Program-made: the position numbers and the translations under genes
Shown: piece after piece, positions 53,193 through 62,185 of the stretch
How the letters are laid out: each line of letters starts with the position of its first letter
Position numbering within the stretch: the stretch's first letter is position 1
Notes under the pieces: model-generated
Seen by the model: the letters and a program-made list of their open reading frames with translations, nothing else
What the model was told of the DNA's origin: nothing
Database searches by the model: none
DNA from: JABWAJ01 sp038323375
GTDB taxonomy: Bacteria > Bacteroidota > Bacteroidia > Chitinophagales > Saprospiraceae
Length of the DNA stretch: 64,000 nucleotides
Assembly: GCA_038323375.1 (NCBI GenBank)
Contig: JBBQGV010000022.1
Location: 1-64,000 of the forward strand
Reading direction: 5' to 3'

Positions 53193-53531
53193 CTATGGCT
53201 TCGGCAAAATCTCTGTTTTTTCGCCAAAATACTGTACAAAGCGCTGCATATCCGCAGCAAGCGCCTGATTCTGAGTTGCTTTGTGGTAGGTATCTGCCAT
53301 TGCGCGCAGGGTTTGGAAAAAGAAGCGATCCATTTCCACTACCTGCATTTCTTTCGTCCAAAGGTCAATTTTGAGGGTATCCTTCGTCGTTTCGTCGAAC
53401 AGGGAAAGCAACATGGCTTTGCAAGCCTGAAGTTCCTGTCCGTCGGCCTGCCATTCCATTTTAGCCGGGATGCCGCTTTCGTCTAAGCTGACTATGATGT
53501 TGATTTGGGTAGTTTTTTTGATCGAGCTCAT
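53193..53531 (-). CDS. gldC: Gliding motility protein GldC
   Basis: The 112-residue protein matches GldC by INIIVSLDESGIPAKMEW, ACKAMLLSLFDE, TLKIDLWTKEM, VEMDRFFFQTLRAMADTYHKAT and FVQYFGEKTE. GldC is a cytoplasmic protein conserved in gliding Bacteroidota that helps gliding in Flavobacterium but is not strictly required. Together with the T9SS sorting domains it supports T9SS/gliding capacity in this organism. It is intact. Confidence 0.92.
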   Translation of the reverse strand: MSSIKKTTQINIIVSLDESGIPAKMEWQADGQELQACKAMLLSLFDETTKDTLKIDLWTKEMQVVEMDRFFFQTLRAMADTYHKATQNQALAADMQRFVQYFGEKTEILPKP

Positions 53532-53579
53532 GTTATTGAGATATAAGATATTAGACGTAAGATATTAGATAAAAAGCGT

Positions 53580-55445
53580 TTATACGAGGATGTCAAACTG
53601 CAATTTTGCCAAAGCGTTGTAGGCTCCATCTTCAATCGAAGAAAGTTCATCATGGGTACCTTTTTCCACAATTTGGCCGCCGTCAATCACATAGATGCAA
53701 TCTACATCCCGAATCGTAGCCAGCCGGTGCGCGATGATGATGGAAGTTCGGCCTTTCATCAGTTTATTCAGCGCGTCCTGTACCGCTTTTTCAGATTCGG
53801 CATCCAAAGAAGAAGTGGCTTCGTCGAGCAGGAGTACTGCCGGGTCTTTCAGGATGGCTCGCGCGATGGCGATGCGTTGCCGCTGACCGCCCGAGAGTTT
53901 GATGCCACGTTCCCCAACTAAGGTTTCAAACCCATCAGGGAAAGAGCGGATAAAATCCCAGGCATTCGCTTTTTTAGAAGCTTCCATAATTTCAGCCTCT
54001 GTTGCATCCGGTTTTCCATACAGGATGTTTTCGCGGATGGTGCCGCCAAAAAGGAGCACTTCCTGGGGCACGATGGCAATGTTGCGGCGATAATGCGTGA
54101 GCGGGTAGCTGAGAATATCTTGCCCATCCATGCGGATGGTTCCACTTTGAGCCTGGTAAAAACGCAGCAGGAGCTGGACGATGGTTGATTTTCCGGCCCC
54201 ACTTGCCCCAACGAGGGCGACTTTTTCCCCCGGATTAATATGGAGGTCAATCCCTTTCAAAACAGGCATATCCGAACGGGAAGGGTAAGCAAAATGCACG
54301 TTTTCGTAGTCAATCTCACCGCTAAGGCGGGGCAGTTGCTGGTATGAAGGCGGGGTGATTTCCACTTCGGAATCCTCCTTAAGGATTTCCTGAATGCGCT
54401 CCGTGGCCCCGATGGCCGACACGATTTCGGTGTAAAAACTGCCGATGCTGGCAATGGCGCCACCGATGATGCCGGTAAAGACCACAAAATCAACCAATTC
54501 GCCTTCCAACATCTGGCCGCTCTGCACCATCAGTGCCGCCCGCCACATGATGAAAAACAACGCTCCAAACATCACAAAAATGATGAAGGCCGCGAACAAC
54601 CCACGGAGGTGAGCCCCTTTTAGCGACAAGCGTACAGCTTCCTTCAGGCTGAGGCCATAACGGTTGATCTCAAACCATTCATTGGTATATGCCTTCACCG
54701 TTTGGATGGATTGCATGGTTTCTTCCACCACCACATTCGTTTGAGCCAATTGATCCTGGCGGTCTTTCATCAACTTCCGGATATGCCTGCCGAAGTACAT
54801 CGCCAGGATGACAATGACCGGAAAAGTGGCCAGCATGGTCAACGCCAGTTTCGGCATCGTGATTACGATGATGGCAATACCGCCTACGAGAATGATGATC
54901 TGCCGCAAAAACTCTGCGAGCGTAATGGAAAATACATTTTGAACCTGGGTGACATCGGTGGAAATCCGGCTGGTCAATTCGCCTACGCGGCGACTTTCCA
55001 AAAAAGGAATGCCCAGCGTGATGAGTTTTTGGTACAAATCGGTGCGCAGCAGGGCCATACTTTTTTCGCTGACCAAGGCAAATAATTGCACCCGCAGGTA
55101 GGAAAAAACGCTTTGAATGGCCAGCAGCACCAAAAGGAAAAGGAACAACTGGTTGAGCGAAGCACCGTATTCTGATTTCCCGGCGATGACATTGAACAAC
55201 TCGCCCGGCACTTTCATGATGCCGAGGAACAGCAAACTCCCTGCGGCAAGGAAAAACATGCCACTGATGAATGCCCATTTATAGGGAAGCAGGTAGCGGA
55301 AAACAAGCAACGATTGTCGCAGTTTCTCGCGGGTTAGGGGCGTGCGTTCTTCGCTCTTGGGCGCTGAAGCCCGACCATTGCGCATACTCATGCGGCCTTG
55401 TAGATTGTATGAAAAGAAATTGGTGCGGCCATCGGCTGCATTCAC
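53580..55445 (-). CDS. MsbA-like ABC exporter (half transporter)
   Basis: The 621-residue protein has six membrane helices (about 55-345) and a C-terminal ATPase with Walker A GASGAGKST, Q-loop IVPQEVLLFGG, signature LSGGQRQRIAIARAIL, Walker B VLLLDEATSSLD and switch IIAHRLATI. Half transporters of this type form homodimers and move lipids, lipid A or drugs. The first 18 residues before the MSM motif may not be translated; ATGs at 55391 and 55385 are good alternatives. It is 48 bases after gldC and likely cotranscribed, with the exporter first. Confidence 0.92.
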   Translation of the reverse strand: MNAADGRTNFFSYNLQGRMSMRNGRASAPKSEERTPLTREKLRQSLLVFRYLLPYKWAFISGMFFLAAGSLLFLGIMKVPGELFNVIAGKSEYGASLNQLFLFLLVLLAIQSVFSYLRVQLFALVSEKSMALLRTDLYQKLITLGIPFLESRRVGELTSRISTDVTQVQNVFSITLAEFLRQIIILVGGIAIIVITMPKLALTMLATFPVIVILAMYFGRHIRKLMKDRQDQLAQTNVVVEETMQSIQTVKAYTNEWFEINRYGLSLKEAVRLSLKGAHLRGLFAAFIIFVMFGALFFIMWRAALMVQSGQMLEGELVDFVVFTGIIGGAIASIGSFYTEIVSAIGATERIQEILKEDSEVEITPPSYQQLPRLSGEIDYENVHFAYPSRSDMPVLKGIDLHINPGEKVALVGASGAGKSTIVQLLLRFYQAQSGTIRMDGQDILSYPLTHYRRNIAIVPQEVLLFGGTIRENILYGKPDATEAEIMEASKKANAWDFIRSFPDGFETLVGERGIKLSGGQRQRIAIARAILKDPAVLLLDEATSSLDAESEKAVQDALNKLMKGRTSIIIAHRLATIRDVDCIYVIDGGQIVEKGTHDELSSIEDGAYNALAKLQFDILV

Positions 55446-55610
55446 ATCGTGATGAAAACAGTTAACCGACTATTTTGGTTATGCATCAGAGTGATAAAAG
55501 TAGAAGTTTATTTCATTTGAACCCCATCCTTCTTCTGTTTCAGTCAAATACTCCAAAAATGAAGAATGAATTAATCATCATAAAGATAAGATTTTGATAA
55601 CTTCCGACGT

Positions 55611-55632
55611 TAAGGAACTTGTCGTAAATAAA
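55611..55632. repeat. Solitary end of palindromic family B
   Basis: TAAGGAACTTGTCGTAAATA resembles the left end of the element at 42884. It lies upstream of the DUF6089-like gene and the second end is not seen. Confidence 0.5.
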
Positions 55633-55668
55633 AGCCGAAATTACACACTAAAACACGCTTCATCCCTT

Positions 55669-56496
55669 ATGAAAAAGTCATTTCTGTCATTTCTCCTGCT
55701 CCTCGGGGGGCTTTGGAGCACAGCACAACCGCTCGAACTGGGCCTGATGGGCGGTGCTTCGTTCTATAGCGGCGACTTATCGCCCAAAGAATTCGGCCTT
55801 TATTTTGGCGAGATCAATCCTGCTTTCGGGATATTCATGAGGAAAAATTTCAACAATACATTCTCGATGCGTATTGGTGCCAGCTTAGCTAAAGTTGAAG
55901 GAGACGATGCCAATATCGGCTTTGAAAACCGGGGGATTAACTTCAGGACGCAAATCTTTGAAGTGGCGCTCACCGGCGAGTTGAATTTATTCCGGCTGGG
56001 GTCGCCGAAAGGCACGCAGGTAGTTCCTTACTTATATGCCGGGGTTGGGATTTACCATTTTAATCCGGAAACCCTTTTTGACGACAGTTGGATCGAGTTG
56101 CATCCTTTAGGCACGGAAGGACAGGGCTTACCAGGGTATGAAGACCCCTATTCGCTGATCCAGCTTTGTATTCCTGCTGGCGGCGGATTAAAATTCATCT
56201 TCAAAGAAGTTTGGACGCTGGGTCTTGAGTTTGGTGGCAGAAAACTATTTACCGACTACCTTGACGACGTCAGTAACGCCGAAGTCAACTACCTAGATAT
56301 TCTAACCGGCAATGGCACCTTAGCCGCCCAACTCAGCAACCCATCCATCAAAAACCCGGAAGAAGATGAAATCATCTATCGCCGGGGGGGCAAATTTGAC
56401 GATTGGTATTTTATGGGCGGCCTCACCCTTTCCTTTAAATTTGGCGATGGCGGGAATGGTCGCGGTGGCAGGCAGTTGGGGTGCCCGGGGTTTTAA
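55669..56496 (+). CDS. Outer-membrane protein, DUF6089/PorT-like
   Basis: ATG 55669 gives 275 residues with a signal peptide ending STAQ. ELGLMGGASFYSGDLSP, FGEINPAFGIFMRKNFNN and LFRLGSPKGTQVVPYLYAGVGIYHFNP are typical DUF6089 beta-barrel segments, and the gene ends in GCPGF. Members are outer-membrane barrels related to PorT of the T9SS. Its link to secretion here is only by family resemblance. Confidence 0.75.
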   Translation: MKKSFLSFLLLLGGLWSTAQPLELGLMGGASFYSGDLSPKEFGLYFGEINPAFGIFMRKNFNNTFSMRIGASLAKVEGDDANIGFENRGINFRTQIFEVALTGELNLFRLGSPKGTQVVPYLYAGVGIYHFNPETLFDDSWIELHPLGTEGQGLPGYEDPYSLIQLCIPAGGGLKFIFKEVWTLGLEFGGRKLFTDYLDDVSNAEVNYLDILTGNGTLAAQLSNPSIKNPEEDEIIYRRGGKFDDWYFMGGLTLSFKFGDGGNGRGGRQLGCPGF

Positions 56497-56589
56497 AAAA
56501 GGCCATTTTAGTAAGTAAGCAACCCGCCCCAGTTCGCCCTGAGGCTACGCCAAGTTCTTTTATACATCTATGGCTTTACCCACAATCCG

Positions 56590-56835
56590 TCAACGGAATA
56601 ATAAAGCTATCTCCCACAAATTTTTCAACGTAGAGAATTGCCCCCGCTGAGGGGCTTGCCAACCCAGCAACTCTATTTTGGTGATGACTGAAATAAAACT
56701 CCCGGTTTCATTAAGTGCATTTTTAATGAAACCAATGAAATCCAGTACCTCCCGCTTGAGGTTGTCAGGCATTTGCTGCAATTGCAATAAGACGAATTGA
56801 TCCGTCATATCTATCAAGGTAAATTGTAAAAACAA
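56590..56835 (-). pseudogene. Fused relic of a toxin-antitoxin module (DUF2281 antitoxin / PIN toxin)
   Basis: The 81-residue frame begins (ATG 56808, or 56835) with MTDQFVLLQLQQMPDNLKRE and VLDFIGFIK, which is DUF2281-type antitoxin. After about 35 residues the text turns into FISVITKIELLGW, a PIN-domain segment, with no intervening gene end. Beyond 56610 another frame continues VEKFVGDSFIIPLTD, also PIN-like. So a deletion has joined antitoxin start to toxin middle, and a frameshift followed. It cannot act as toxin. Confidence 0.65.
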
Positions 56836-56923
56836 GAATACAGATTTTTTGAGATTTTACAACCCTGTTCGCTGAGGCCCCGCCCGAACTTCTAATGCGC
56901 ATTTGTTATAGGCAATCCTTACC

Positions 56924-57784
56924 TCACCGCTTCACCAACACGCTGCGCTGTATCCCGTTTGCATGCACCAACTGTACCACATAAACCCCGCCTGACAAAT
57001 CCCGGCAATCCACCCATTGAGTTCCGGGTGCCAGTTGGTGCAGTGCCTTGAACTGTCGGCCTGCTGCATCAAAAAACAGTACACTCGCAGCGCCGGAAGG
57101 AATTTGGAGTACCAATTCGTCGCCCACAGGATTGGGGTAAAAGAAGGCCGCATCGCTGGCTATCGGCTCCGCCAGATCGGTGATGTATTGAGCGCCCACA
57201 AATACGATGAAGTAGCGATCGGGCCCCAACCTCACCACCGACGGGTCGCCGCCATTCAGGTTGGTTGCAACGAACCCGTTCCAGACGCCGCCATTGGGTG
57301 AGGCATTGTACCAAATCATCGGGCCATTGCCGTAGAAGCGCAGTTCGTTTTCACTATTGAGCATATAATTGCCCGTCCAATTGTGCTGGTTGTCGGAAGG
57401 GATGTTCGCAACCTGGAAAAACTGCACCCCGTCTGGCGATACAAAGTGATAAGCGCCCTGTTGCGGAGCGCCGATGGGGGCAATATAATGCCAGCCCTGG
57501 CCAAACTCAATCACGGCGGGATCAATGACTTTGTTGTCGGCCACATCCACACGGGGGCCAGGTTCGAAGGCATAGTGCAGGCCGTCAGCGCTTACCGCAG
57601 AATAGGTATTGACGCTTGCGTCAAGCCCCATTGGCGGCAAGCCGACGCTGGAAGAAAAGTAAATGCGCAGGCTGTCAGGGGAAAGCACGGCCAGCGTCGG
57701 ATCGAAAAGCCGCTGATAACCGGCTAATGTGCGGCAGTTTACGAGTTTTGCGGTTTCTTGAAGACACAAAGCACCCACTACCAT
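56924..57784 (-). CDS. T9SS protein with a GH43/sialidase-like beta-propeller part, 5' end probably lost
   Basis: The 286-residue frame begins at ATG 57784 without a hydrophobic signal sequence, yet ends in a T9SS type A domain (about 208-286: FFYPNPVGDELVLQI, LSGGVYVVQLVH, SVLVKR). T9SS cargo needs a Sec signal, so the N-terminus is likely missing. The body has propeller-blade motifs: RLFDPTLAVLSPDSLRIYFSS, VIDPAVIEFGQGWHYIAP and GDPSVVRLGPDRYFIVF. The 5' end stands next to a 69-bp palindrome. I list it as a CDS because the frame itself is clean. Confidence 0.6.
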   Translation of the reverse strand: MVVGALCLQETAKLVNCRTLAGYQRLFDPTLAVLSPDSLRIYFSSSVGLPPMGLDASVNTYSAVSADGLHYAFEPGPRVDVADNKVIDPAVIEFGQGWHYIAPIGAPQQGAYHFVSPDGVQFFQVANIPSDNQHNWTGNYMLNSENELRFYGNGPMIWYNASPNGGVWNGFVATNLNGGDPSVVRLGPDRYFIVFVGAQYITDLAEPIASDAAFFYPNPVGDELVLQIPSGAASVLFFDAAGRQFKALHQLAPGTQWVDCRDLSGGVYVVQLVHANGIQRSVLVKR

Positions 57785-57832
57785 GAGACTACTACCTCAA
57801 ATCCAGCCAGTATTGTATTGTGCATATTGACA

Positions 57833-57901
57833 TTGTATATTCCGGAGTATCTGACCCCCCCATTCCGATTTGATCTGACCCCCCTACTCCGGAATATACA
57901 A
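57833..57901. repeat. Perfect 17-bp inverted repeat with TCTGACCCCCC direct repeats
   Basis: TTGTATATTCCGGAGTA (57833-57849) is the exact reverse complement of TACTCCGGAATATACAA (57885-57901). Between them TCTGACCCCCC occurs directly after the left arm, and TCTGACCCCC directly before the right arm. It separates the T9SS gene start from the end of sucC. Confidence 0.85.
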
Positions 57902-57965
57902 TAAGCGCGCAAAAAACAACTTTCTCGTCCTTTGCGCGCTTTCTACTTTAGCCTTTATCCTTTTT

Positions 57966-59174
57966 TTACCCTTCCGCCAGCACCTTCTTCACCAAATCAG
58001 CCGCTTCCTGCAACAGAATCGCAGAATACACCTTCAAGCCTGACTCGTCAATGATCTGTTTGGCCAAATCGGCGTTGGTGCCCTGGAGGCGTACGATGAT
58101 CGGCACTTTGATGTCGCCGATATTGCGGTAAGCGTCTACAACGCCTTGCGCCACACGGTCGCAGCGCACGATGCCGCCGAAAATATTGATCAGAATGGCT
58201 TTGACTTGCGGATCGCGTAAAATGATGCGGAAGGCATTCTCCACGCGCTTGGCATCAGCCGTACCGCCTACATCGAGGAAGTTGGCCGGCTCGCCGCCGG
58301 AGAGTTTGATGATGTCCATGGTCGCCATTGCTAAGCCGGCGCCGTTCACCATGCAACCGACGTTGCCGTCAAGGTTTACGAAGTTCAGGCCGTAGCTTTT
58401 GGCTTCCACATCGGTGGGGTCTTCCTCGTCCGTATCCCGCAAGGCCTCCAGGTTTGGGTGGCGGAACAGCGCGTTTTCGTCAAGTGTCACTTTGCAGTCC
58501 ACCGCGATGATGCGGTCATCACCCGTTTTCAGACAGGGGTTGATTTCGAACATTGAAGCGTCGGAGCCAACGAAAGCGGCATACAGCTTGGTGATAAAAC
58601 CAACCATTTCTTTGACGGCCACGCCACTCAATCCTAAGTTGTAGGCGACCTTGCGCGCCTGGAATGCCTGAAGGCCAAGCGTCGGGTCAATGAATTCTTT
58701 TTGCACCAAGTGCGGCGTTTCTTCGGCCACCGTTTCGATGTCCATCCCGCCTTCGGTGGAATAGATGATGACGTTGCGCTTGCTCTGGCGATCCATCAGG
58801 ATGGACACGTAGTATTCCTTGCAGGCGCTGAAATCCGGCGCGTAGGAGTCTTCTGCGATCAATACTTTGCGCACCAATTTACCGGGACCGTTCAGGCCGC
58901 CGGGCGTTTGCGGCGTTTTCAGCATCATGCCGATGATGTTGCCAGCGTGCAGTTTCAGATCGTCTAAATTTTTAGCCAATTTGACGCCGCCGCCTTTGCC
59001 CCGGCCACCTGCGTGGATCTGGGCTTTCACCACAACAAATTCTGTTCCTGTTTGCTCGCGCAATTGCTGCCATGCCGCAACGGCTTCTTCGGCAGATTGC
59101 GCAACAATGCCGCGCTGAATGGCTACTCCGTAGCTTTGCAAGAGTTCCTTGCCCTGGTATTCGTGAAGGTTCAT
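57966..59174 (-). CDS. sucC: Succinate-CoA ligase (ADP-forming) beta subunit
   Basis: The 402-residue protein has an ATP-grasp domain (HAGGRGKGGGVKLAKN near residue 53, MFEINPC near 200) and the CoA-ligase beta domain (LDVGGTADAKRVENAF, INIFGGIVRCDRVAQG). The start MNLHEYQGKELLQSYG is diagnostic. It forms succinate and ATP from succinyl-CoA with SucD. sucD is not adjacent, which is common in Bacteroidota. It is intact. Confidence 0.96.
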   Translation of the reverse strand: MNLHEYQGKELLQSYGVAIQRGIVAQSAEEAVAAWQQLREQTGTEFVVVKAQIHAGGRGKGGGVKLAKNLDDLKLHAGNIIGMMLKTPQTPGGLNGPGKLVRKVLIAEDSYAPDFSACKEYYVSILMDRQSKRNVIIYSTEGGMDIETVAEETPHLVQKEFIDPTLGLQAFQARKVAYNLGLSGVAVKEMVGFITKLYAAFVGSDASMFEINPCLKTGDDRIIAVDCKVTLDENALFRHPNLEALRDTDEEDPTDVEAKSYGLNFVNLDGNVGCMVNGAGLAMATMDIIKLSGGEPANFLDVGGTADAKRVENAFRIILRDPQVKAILINIFGGIVRCDRVAQGVVDAYRNIGDIKVPIIVRLQGTNADLAKQIIDESGLKVYSAILLQEAADLVKKVLAEG

Positions 59175-59200
59175 ATATCGAAGCGATTGTAAAAACGCCC

Positions 59201-59208
59201 CAAATGTA
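59201..59208 (-). promoter_or_regulatory. -7 promoter element of sucC
   Basis: On the minus strand TACATTTG (59208-59201) fits TAnnTTTG and lies 27 bases before the sucC ATG. The -33 partner is not clear. Confidence 0.5.
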
Positions 59209-59319
59209 AGAAACCGTTTTTAAACCTCCGTGTGTGGGTAAGAAAAAGAAAAAGAAACCCAATTGCACGAACTTTGCCGGAGGCACGCTAACTTCCGCCC
59301 ACAAACATCAGATGAACGT

Positions 59320-60498
59320 ATGACCTTAACTTTCCCTGATCACTTTTTTTGGGGTACTTCAACCGCCGCAGCGCAAATCGAAACGGCATCGGAGCACAAC
59401 TGGAAAGGCCTGAAAGCCAAAGACGGCTACACCTTCCAACGCACCACCGACCACGAAAAGCGCCGGGACGAAGACCTGGAAAACATCGTGCAATTCGGCT
59501 CGGTGTACCGCTGCGGCGTAGATTGGGCGAGGTTGCAAACGGCGCCTTTTGCAGATTTTGAACCGGAAGTGGTCGAGGAATACCAGGTGTTTTTTGAGCA
59601 ACTGAACGCGCGCGGCGTACGCATTATGTTCGTCCTGCACCACTTCACCAACCCGCTCTGGTTTGAAAAAAACGGAACTTGGCTAAAAGAATCAAACATC
59701 GCCGCTTTTGTGGATTATGCACAGCAATGCATCCGGCACTTTGGGCCTTACGTGTTCAACTGGAATACGTTCAATGAACCGAATGTTTATGCCGCCAACG
59801 GTTTCTTCTTCGGGCAGTTTCCACCTCATAAAAAAAGCTATTTCAAAGCCAACCGGGTATTGAAACACCTTGGCATGGCGCACGATATCGTGTACGAACT
59901 GATCAAAACGACTTATCCGAATCATCCGGTCGGCATTTCTCTGAATACCGCCTATTTTAAGGCGTTGCACCCCTTAGGCAAAATCCCCGCCTGGTTCTCC
60001 GACTGGTGGTTTTTGAAAAAAGCAGCCCGCCCATTCCAGCGCTTAGATTACTGGGGCCTCAGTTATTATGCTTACATCCCCTTCACGCCGATGATGGTGA
60101 CGGAACTGGATCACCCGGGGAAACTCAAAAAATTAGGCATCCCACACGACGGGATGTGGGGCTATCACCCGGAAGGTCTGGGCATCATCCTGCGGCGTTT
60201 TCACAAAAAATACCGCAAACCGATTGTCATCACCGAAAACGGCATTTGCACCGACGATCCGCAAGTGCGCATCCAGGCAATCCGGGATTACGTCCGTGTT
60301 TGCCATAAAGCGATTCAGGATGGCGTAGATTTGCGCGGCTATATCCATTGGTCAGCCTGGGACAATTTCGAGTGGAACTTGGGTCCTACCTACCGGTTTG
60401 GGTTGGTTCGGGTAAATATTCACACCCTGGAACGGACCATGACGGATGCCGGACGGTTTTATGCAGGATTGGTGAGGGAGAATGGGATGGTAATTTGA
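59320..60498 (+). CDS. Glycoside hydrolase family 1 enzyme
   Basis: ATG 59320 gives 392 residues, somewhat short for GH1 (about 440-470). FFWGTSTAAAQIE opens the barrel, Glu153 in NTFNEPN is the acid/base, and Glu306 in VITENGICTDD is the nucleophile; WSAWDNFEWNLGPTYRFGL ends the active site. It probably acts on beta-glucosides or related sugars. No signal peptide is seen, so it is cytoplasmic. Substrate is unknown. Confidence 0.92.
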   Translation: MTLTFPDHFFWGTSTAAAQIETASEHNWKGLKAKDGYTFQRTTDHEKRRDEDLENIVQFGSVYRCGVDWARLQTAPFADFEPEVVEEYQVFFEQLNARGVRIMFVLHHFTNPLWFEKNGTWLKESNIAAFVDYAQQCIRHFGPYVFNWNTFNEPNVYAANGFFFGQFPPHKKSYFKANRVLKHLGMAHDIVYELIKTTYPNHPVGISLNTAYFKALHPLGKIPAWFSDWWFLKKAARPFQRLDYWGLSYYAYIPFTPMMVTELDHPGKLKKLGIPHDGMWGYHPEGLGIILRRFHKKYRKPIVITENGICTDDPQVRIQAIRDYVRVCHKAIQDGVDLRGYIHWSAWDNFEWNLGPTYRFGLVRVNIHTLERTMTDAGRFYAGLVRENGMVI

Positions 60499-60579
60499 AG
60501 ATTTGAGGATTTGAGGAATCGAATACTCAAATCCTCAGATACTCGAATACTCAGATAATTAACACATTAACAAGATCAC

Positions 60580-61422
60580 ATGCGTCAATCATTACGCTTT
60601 CTGAAAATTCTGGCGATGGCAATTTTGTTGGCATTGAGTTTGGTGCTTGAAGCCCAAAACGGCGCATTGCCAGCTGCCGGTGCCCGTTCGGTGGCGATGG
60701 GCGGCGCCAACGTCACCTTTACTGACGTGAGCAGTGCGCTGACCAACCAGGCCGGATTGGCAGGAGTCAAGGAGTTTTCGGCGATGGTTGCTGCGGAACA
60801 GCGTTTCCTGATCGCCGAAATTCGTTCCTTTTCCGCCGCCGCTGCCTACCCTACCCGCTCCGGAACATTCGGCGTCACGCTCAACTACTTTGGGTTTGAA
60901 GGATACAATGAACAACGCATCGGGTTGGCTTATGGCCGAAAACTCTTCGACCAGTTGTACTTCGGGGGGCAGGTTTTGGCGCTCACGACCCGCATTCCGG
61001 AATACGGCAGCCAGACCAATTTCACTTTTGAAGCCGGGCTGATTTCTCCCCTTTCGGAAAAATTGATGATTGGCGTGCATGTATTTAGTCCCGTGCGCGT
61101 GCGCCTGCTGGAGGACGAATATTTGCCAACCGTCCTGAAAATAGGGATGATGTACCTGCCTTCTAAAAAACTGCGCATCAGTGGTGCGGTGGAAAAGGAC
61201 ATTGTCCATCCGGCGAGCATCAAAGCAGGGATCGAATACCTGCCCGCAGAAGCCCTGGCTTTCCGCATTGGCCTTGCTACCGAGCCCGTGCAGTTGAGCT
61301 TTGGTGCCGGGTTCACACTTTCCAATGGTTTAACATTGGACATTGCCTCGGCTTACCACCAAACGCTGGGGTTCACGCCTTCGGCGGGCATCATTTATCA
61401 AAGACCCGCCAAAAAGAAATGA
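60580..61422 (+). CDS. PorV/FadL-like outer-membrane barrel protein
   Basis: The 280-residue protein has a signal peptide ending LEAQ and then GARSVAMGGANVTFTDVSSA and LTNQAGLAGV, an opening shared with PorV/PorQ-type and other UPF0164-like barrels. The remainder has amphipathic strands (FGVTLNYFGFEGYNEQRIGLAYGRKL, YFGGQVLALTTR) to the end. It may serve in T9SS or as a transport barrel. Its stop overlaps the mqnB start by four bases (ATGA), so the two genes are coupled. Confidence 0.7.
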   Translation: MRQSLRFLKILAMAILLALSLVLEAQNGALPAAGARSVAMGGANVTFTDVSSALTNQAGLAGVKEFSAMVAAEQRFLIAEIRSFSAAAAYPTRSGTFGVTLNYFGFEGYNEQRIGLAYGRKLFDQLYFGGQVLALTTRIPEYGSQTNFTFEAGLISPLSEKLMIGVHVFSPVRVRLLEDEYLPTVLKIGMMYLPSKKLRISGAVEKDIVHPASIKAGIEYLPAEALAFRIGLATEPVQLSFGAGFTLSNGLTLDIASAYHQTLGFTPSAGIIYQRPAKKK

Positions 61423-62102
61423 ACATCCTGATCGTTGCTGCCACGCCGTTCGAAGTTGCTCCTTTGATTCAATGGTTGGAAAAAGAACATACTCAAACCG
61501 GATCGCTGCGCTACCGCTATAACCAATCCGAGGTGTCAGTGCTCATCACTGGCGTAGGGATGCCGCTGACTGCTTATGCACTCGGCAAAGTGCTGCCGGG
61601 GGGCAAATTCGACCTGGCCCTCAATGCCGGTATTGCAGGGGCATTCAAACGCAATTGGGCCATCGGCGACGTGGTGCAGGTGGTTTCCGAACGATTCGGC
61701 GACCTTGGTGTAGAAGAAGCGGACGGGCGTTTTATAGATGTGCATGAGCTGAACCTGATTGAGCCAGGGCAATACCCGTTCCAGGGTGGGCACCTGTTGA
61801 ACAATGCAGCGGGCGCTTTCGATTTTTTGCCCAAAGCGCAGGGGCTCAGCGTCAACCGCGTACACGGCAGCGCTTCAAGCATCGAACAGGCGATGGCCGC
61901 ATTCGACGCCGACGTAGAGAGCATGGAAGGTGCCGCATTTTTTTACGCCTGCCTGATGGAGCAGGTTCCTTTCCTTGAAATCCGCAGCATTTCCAATTAC
62001 GTGGCGCCGCGCAACCGGGATAACTGGAATATTCCGCTGGCCATTGATCAGTTGAATGCGGTAGTAGTAGAAGTGTTGGAAGTTTTGTGTCAGCCTGTTT
62101 AG
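61419..62102 (+). CDS. mqnB: Futalosine hydrolase
   Basis: The 227-residue protein belongs to the nucleoside phosphorylase fold: VLITGVGMPLTAYALG, LALNAGIAGAFKRNWAIGDVV and DVESMEGAAFFYACL are the key strands, with Glu in the SMEGAAF motif. Length and start fit MqnB, which splits futalosine to dehypoxanthine futalosine in menaquinone synthesis. It implies the futalosine route in this organism. It is coupled to the barrel gene upstream. Confidence 0.87.
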   Translation: MNILIVAATPFEVAPLIQWLEKEHTQTGSLRYRYNQSEVSVLITGVGMPLTAYALGKVLPGGKFDLALNAGIAGAFKRNWAIGDVVQVVSERFGDLGVEEADGRFIDVHELNLIEPGQYPFQGGHLLNNAAGAFDFLPKAQGLSVNRVHGSASSIEQAMAAFDADVESMEGAAFFYACLMEQVPFLEIRSISNYVAPRNRDNWNIPLAIDQLNAVVVEVLEVLCQPV

Positions 62103-62185
62103 CATCAGGCAGAGCCAGATAAATAGTATACGCGGGGCGGAGCCGCCGCGCGAGCGGTTCTGTGCCAGTTAACAGGAAAGGCAAA

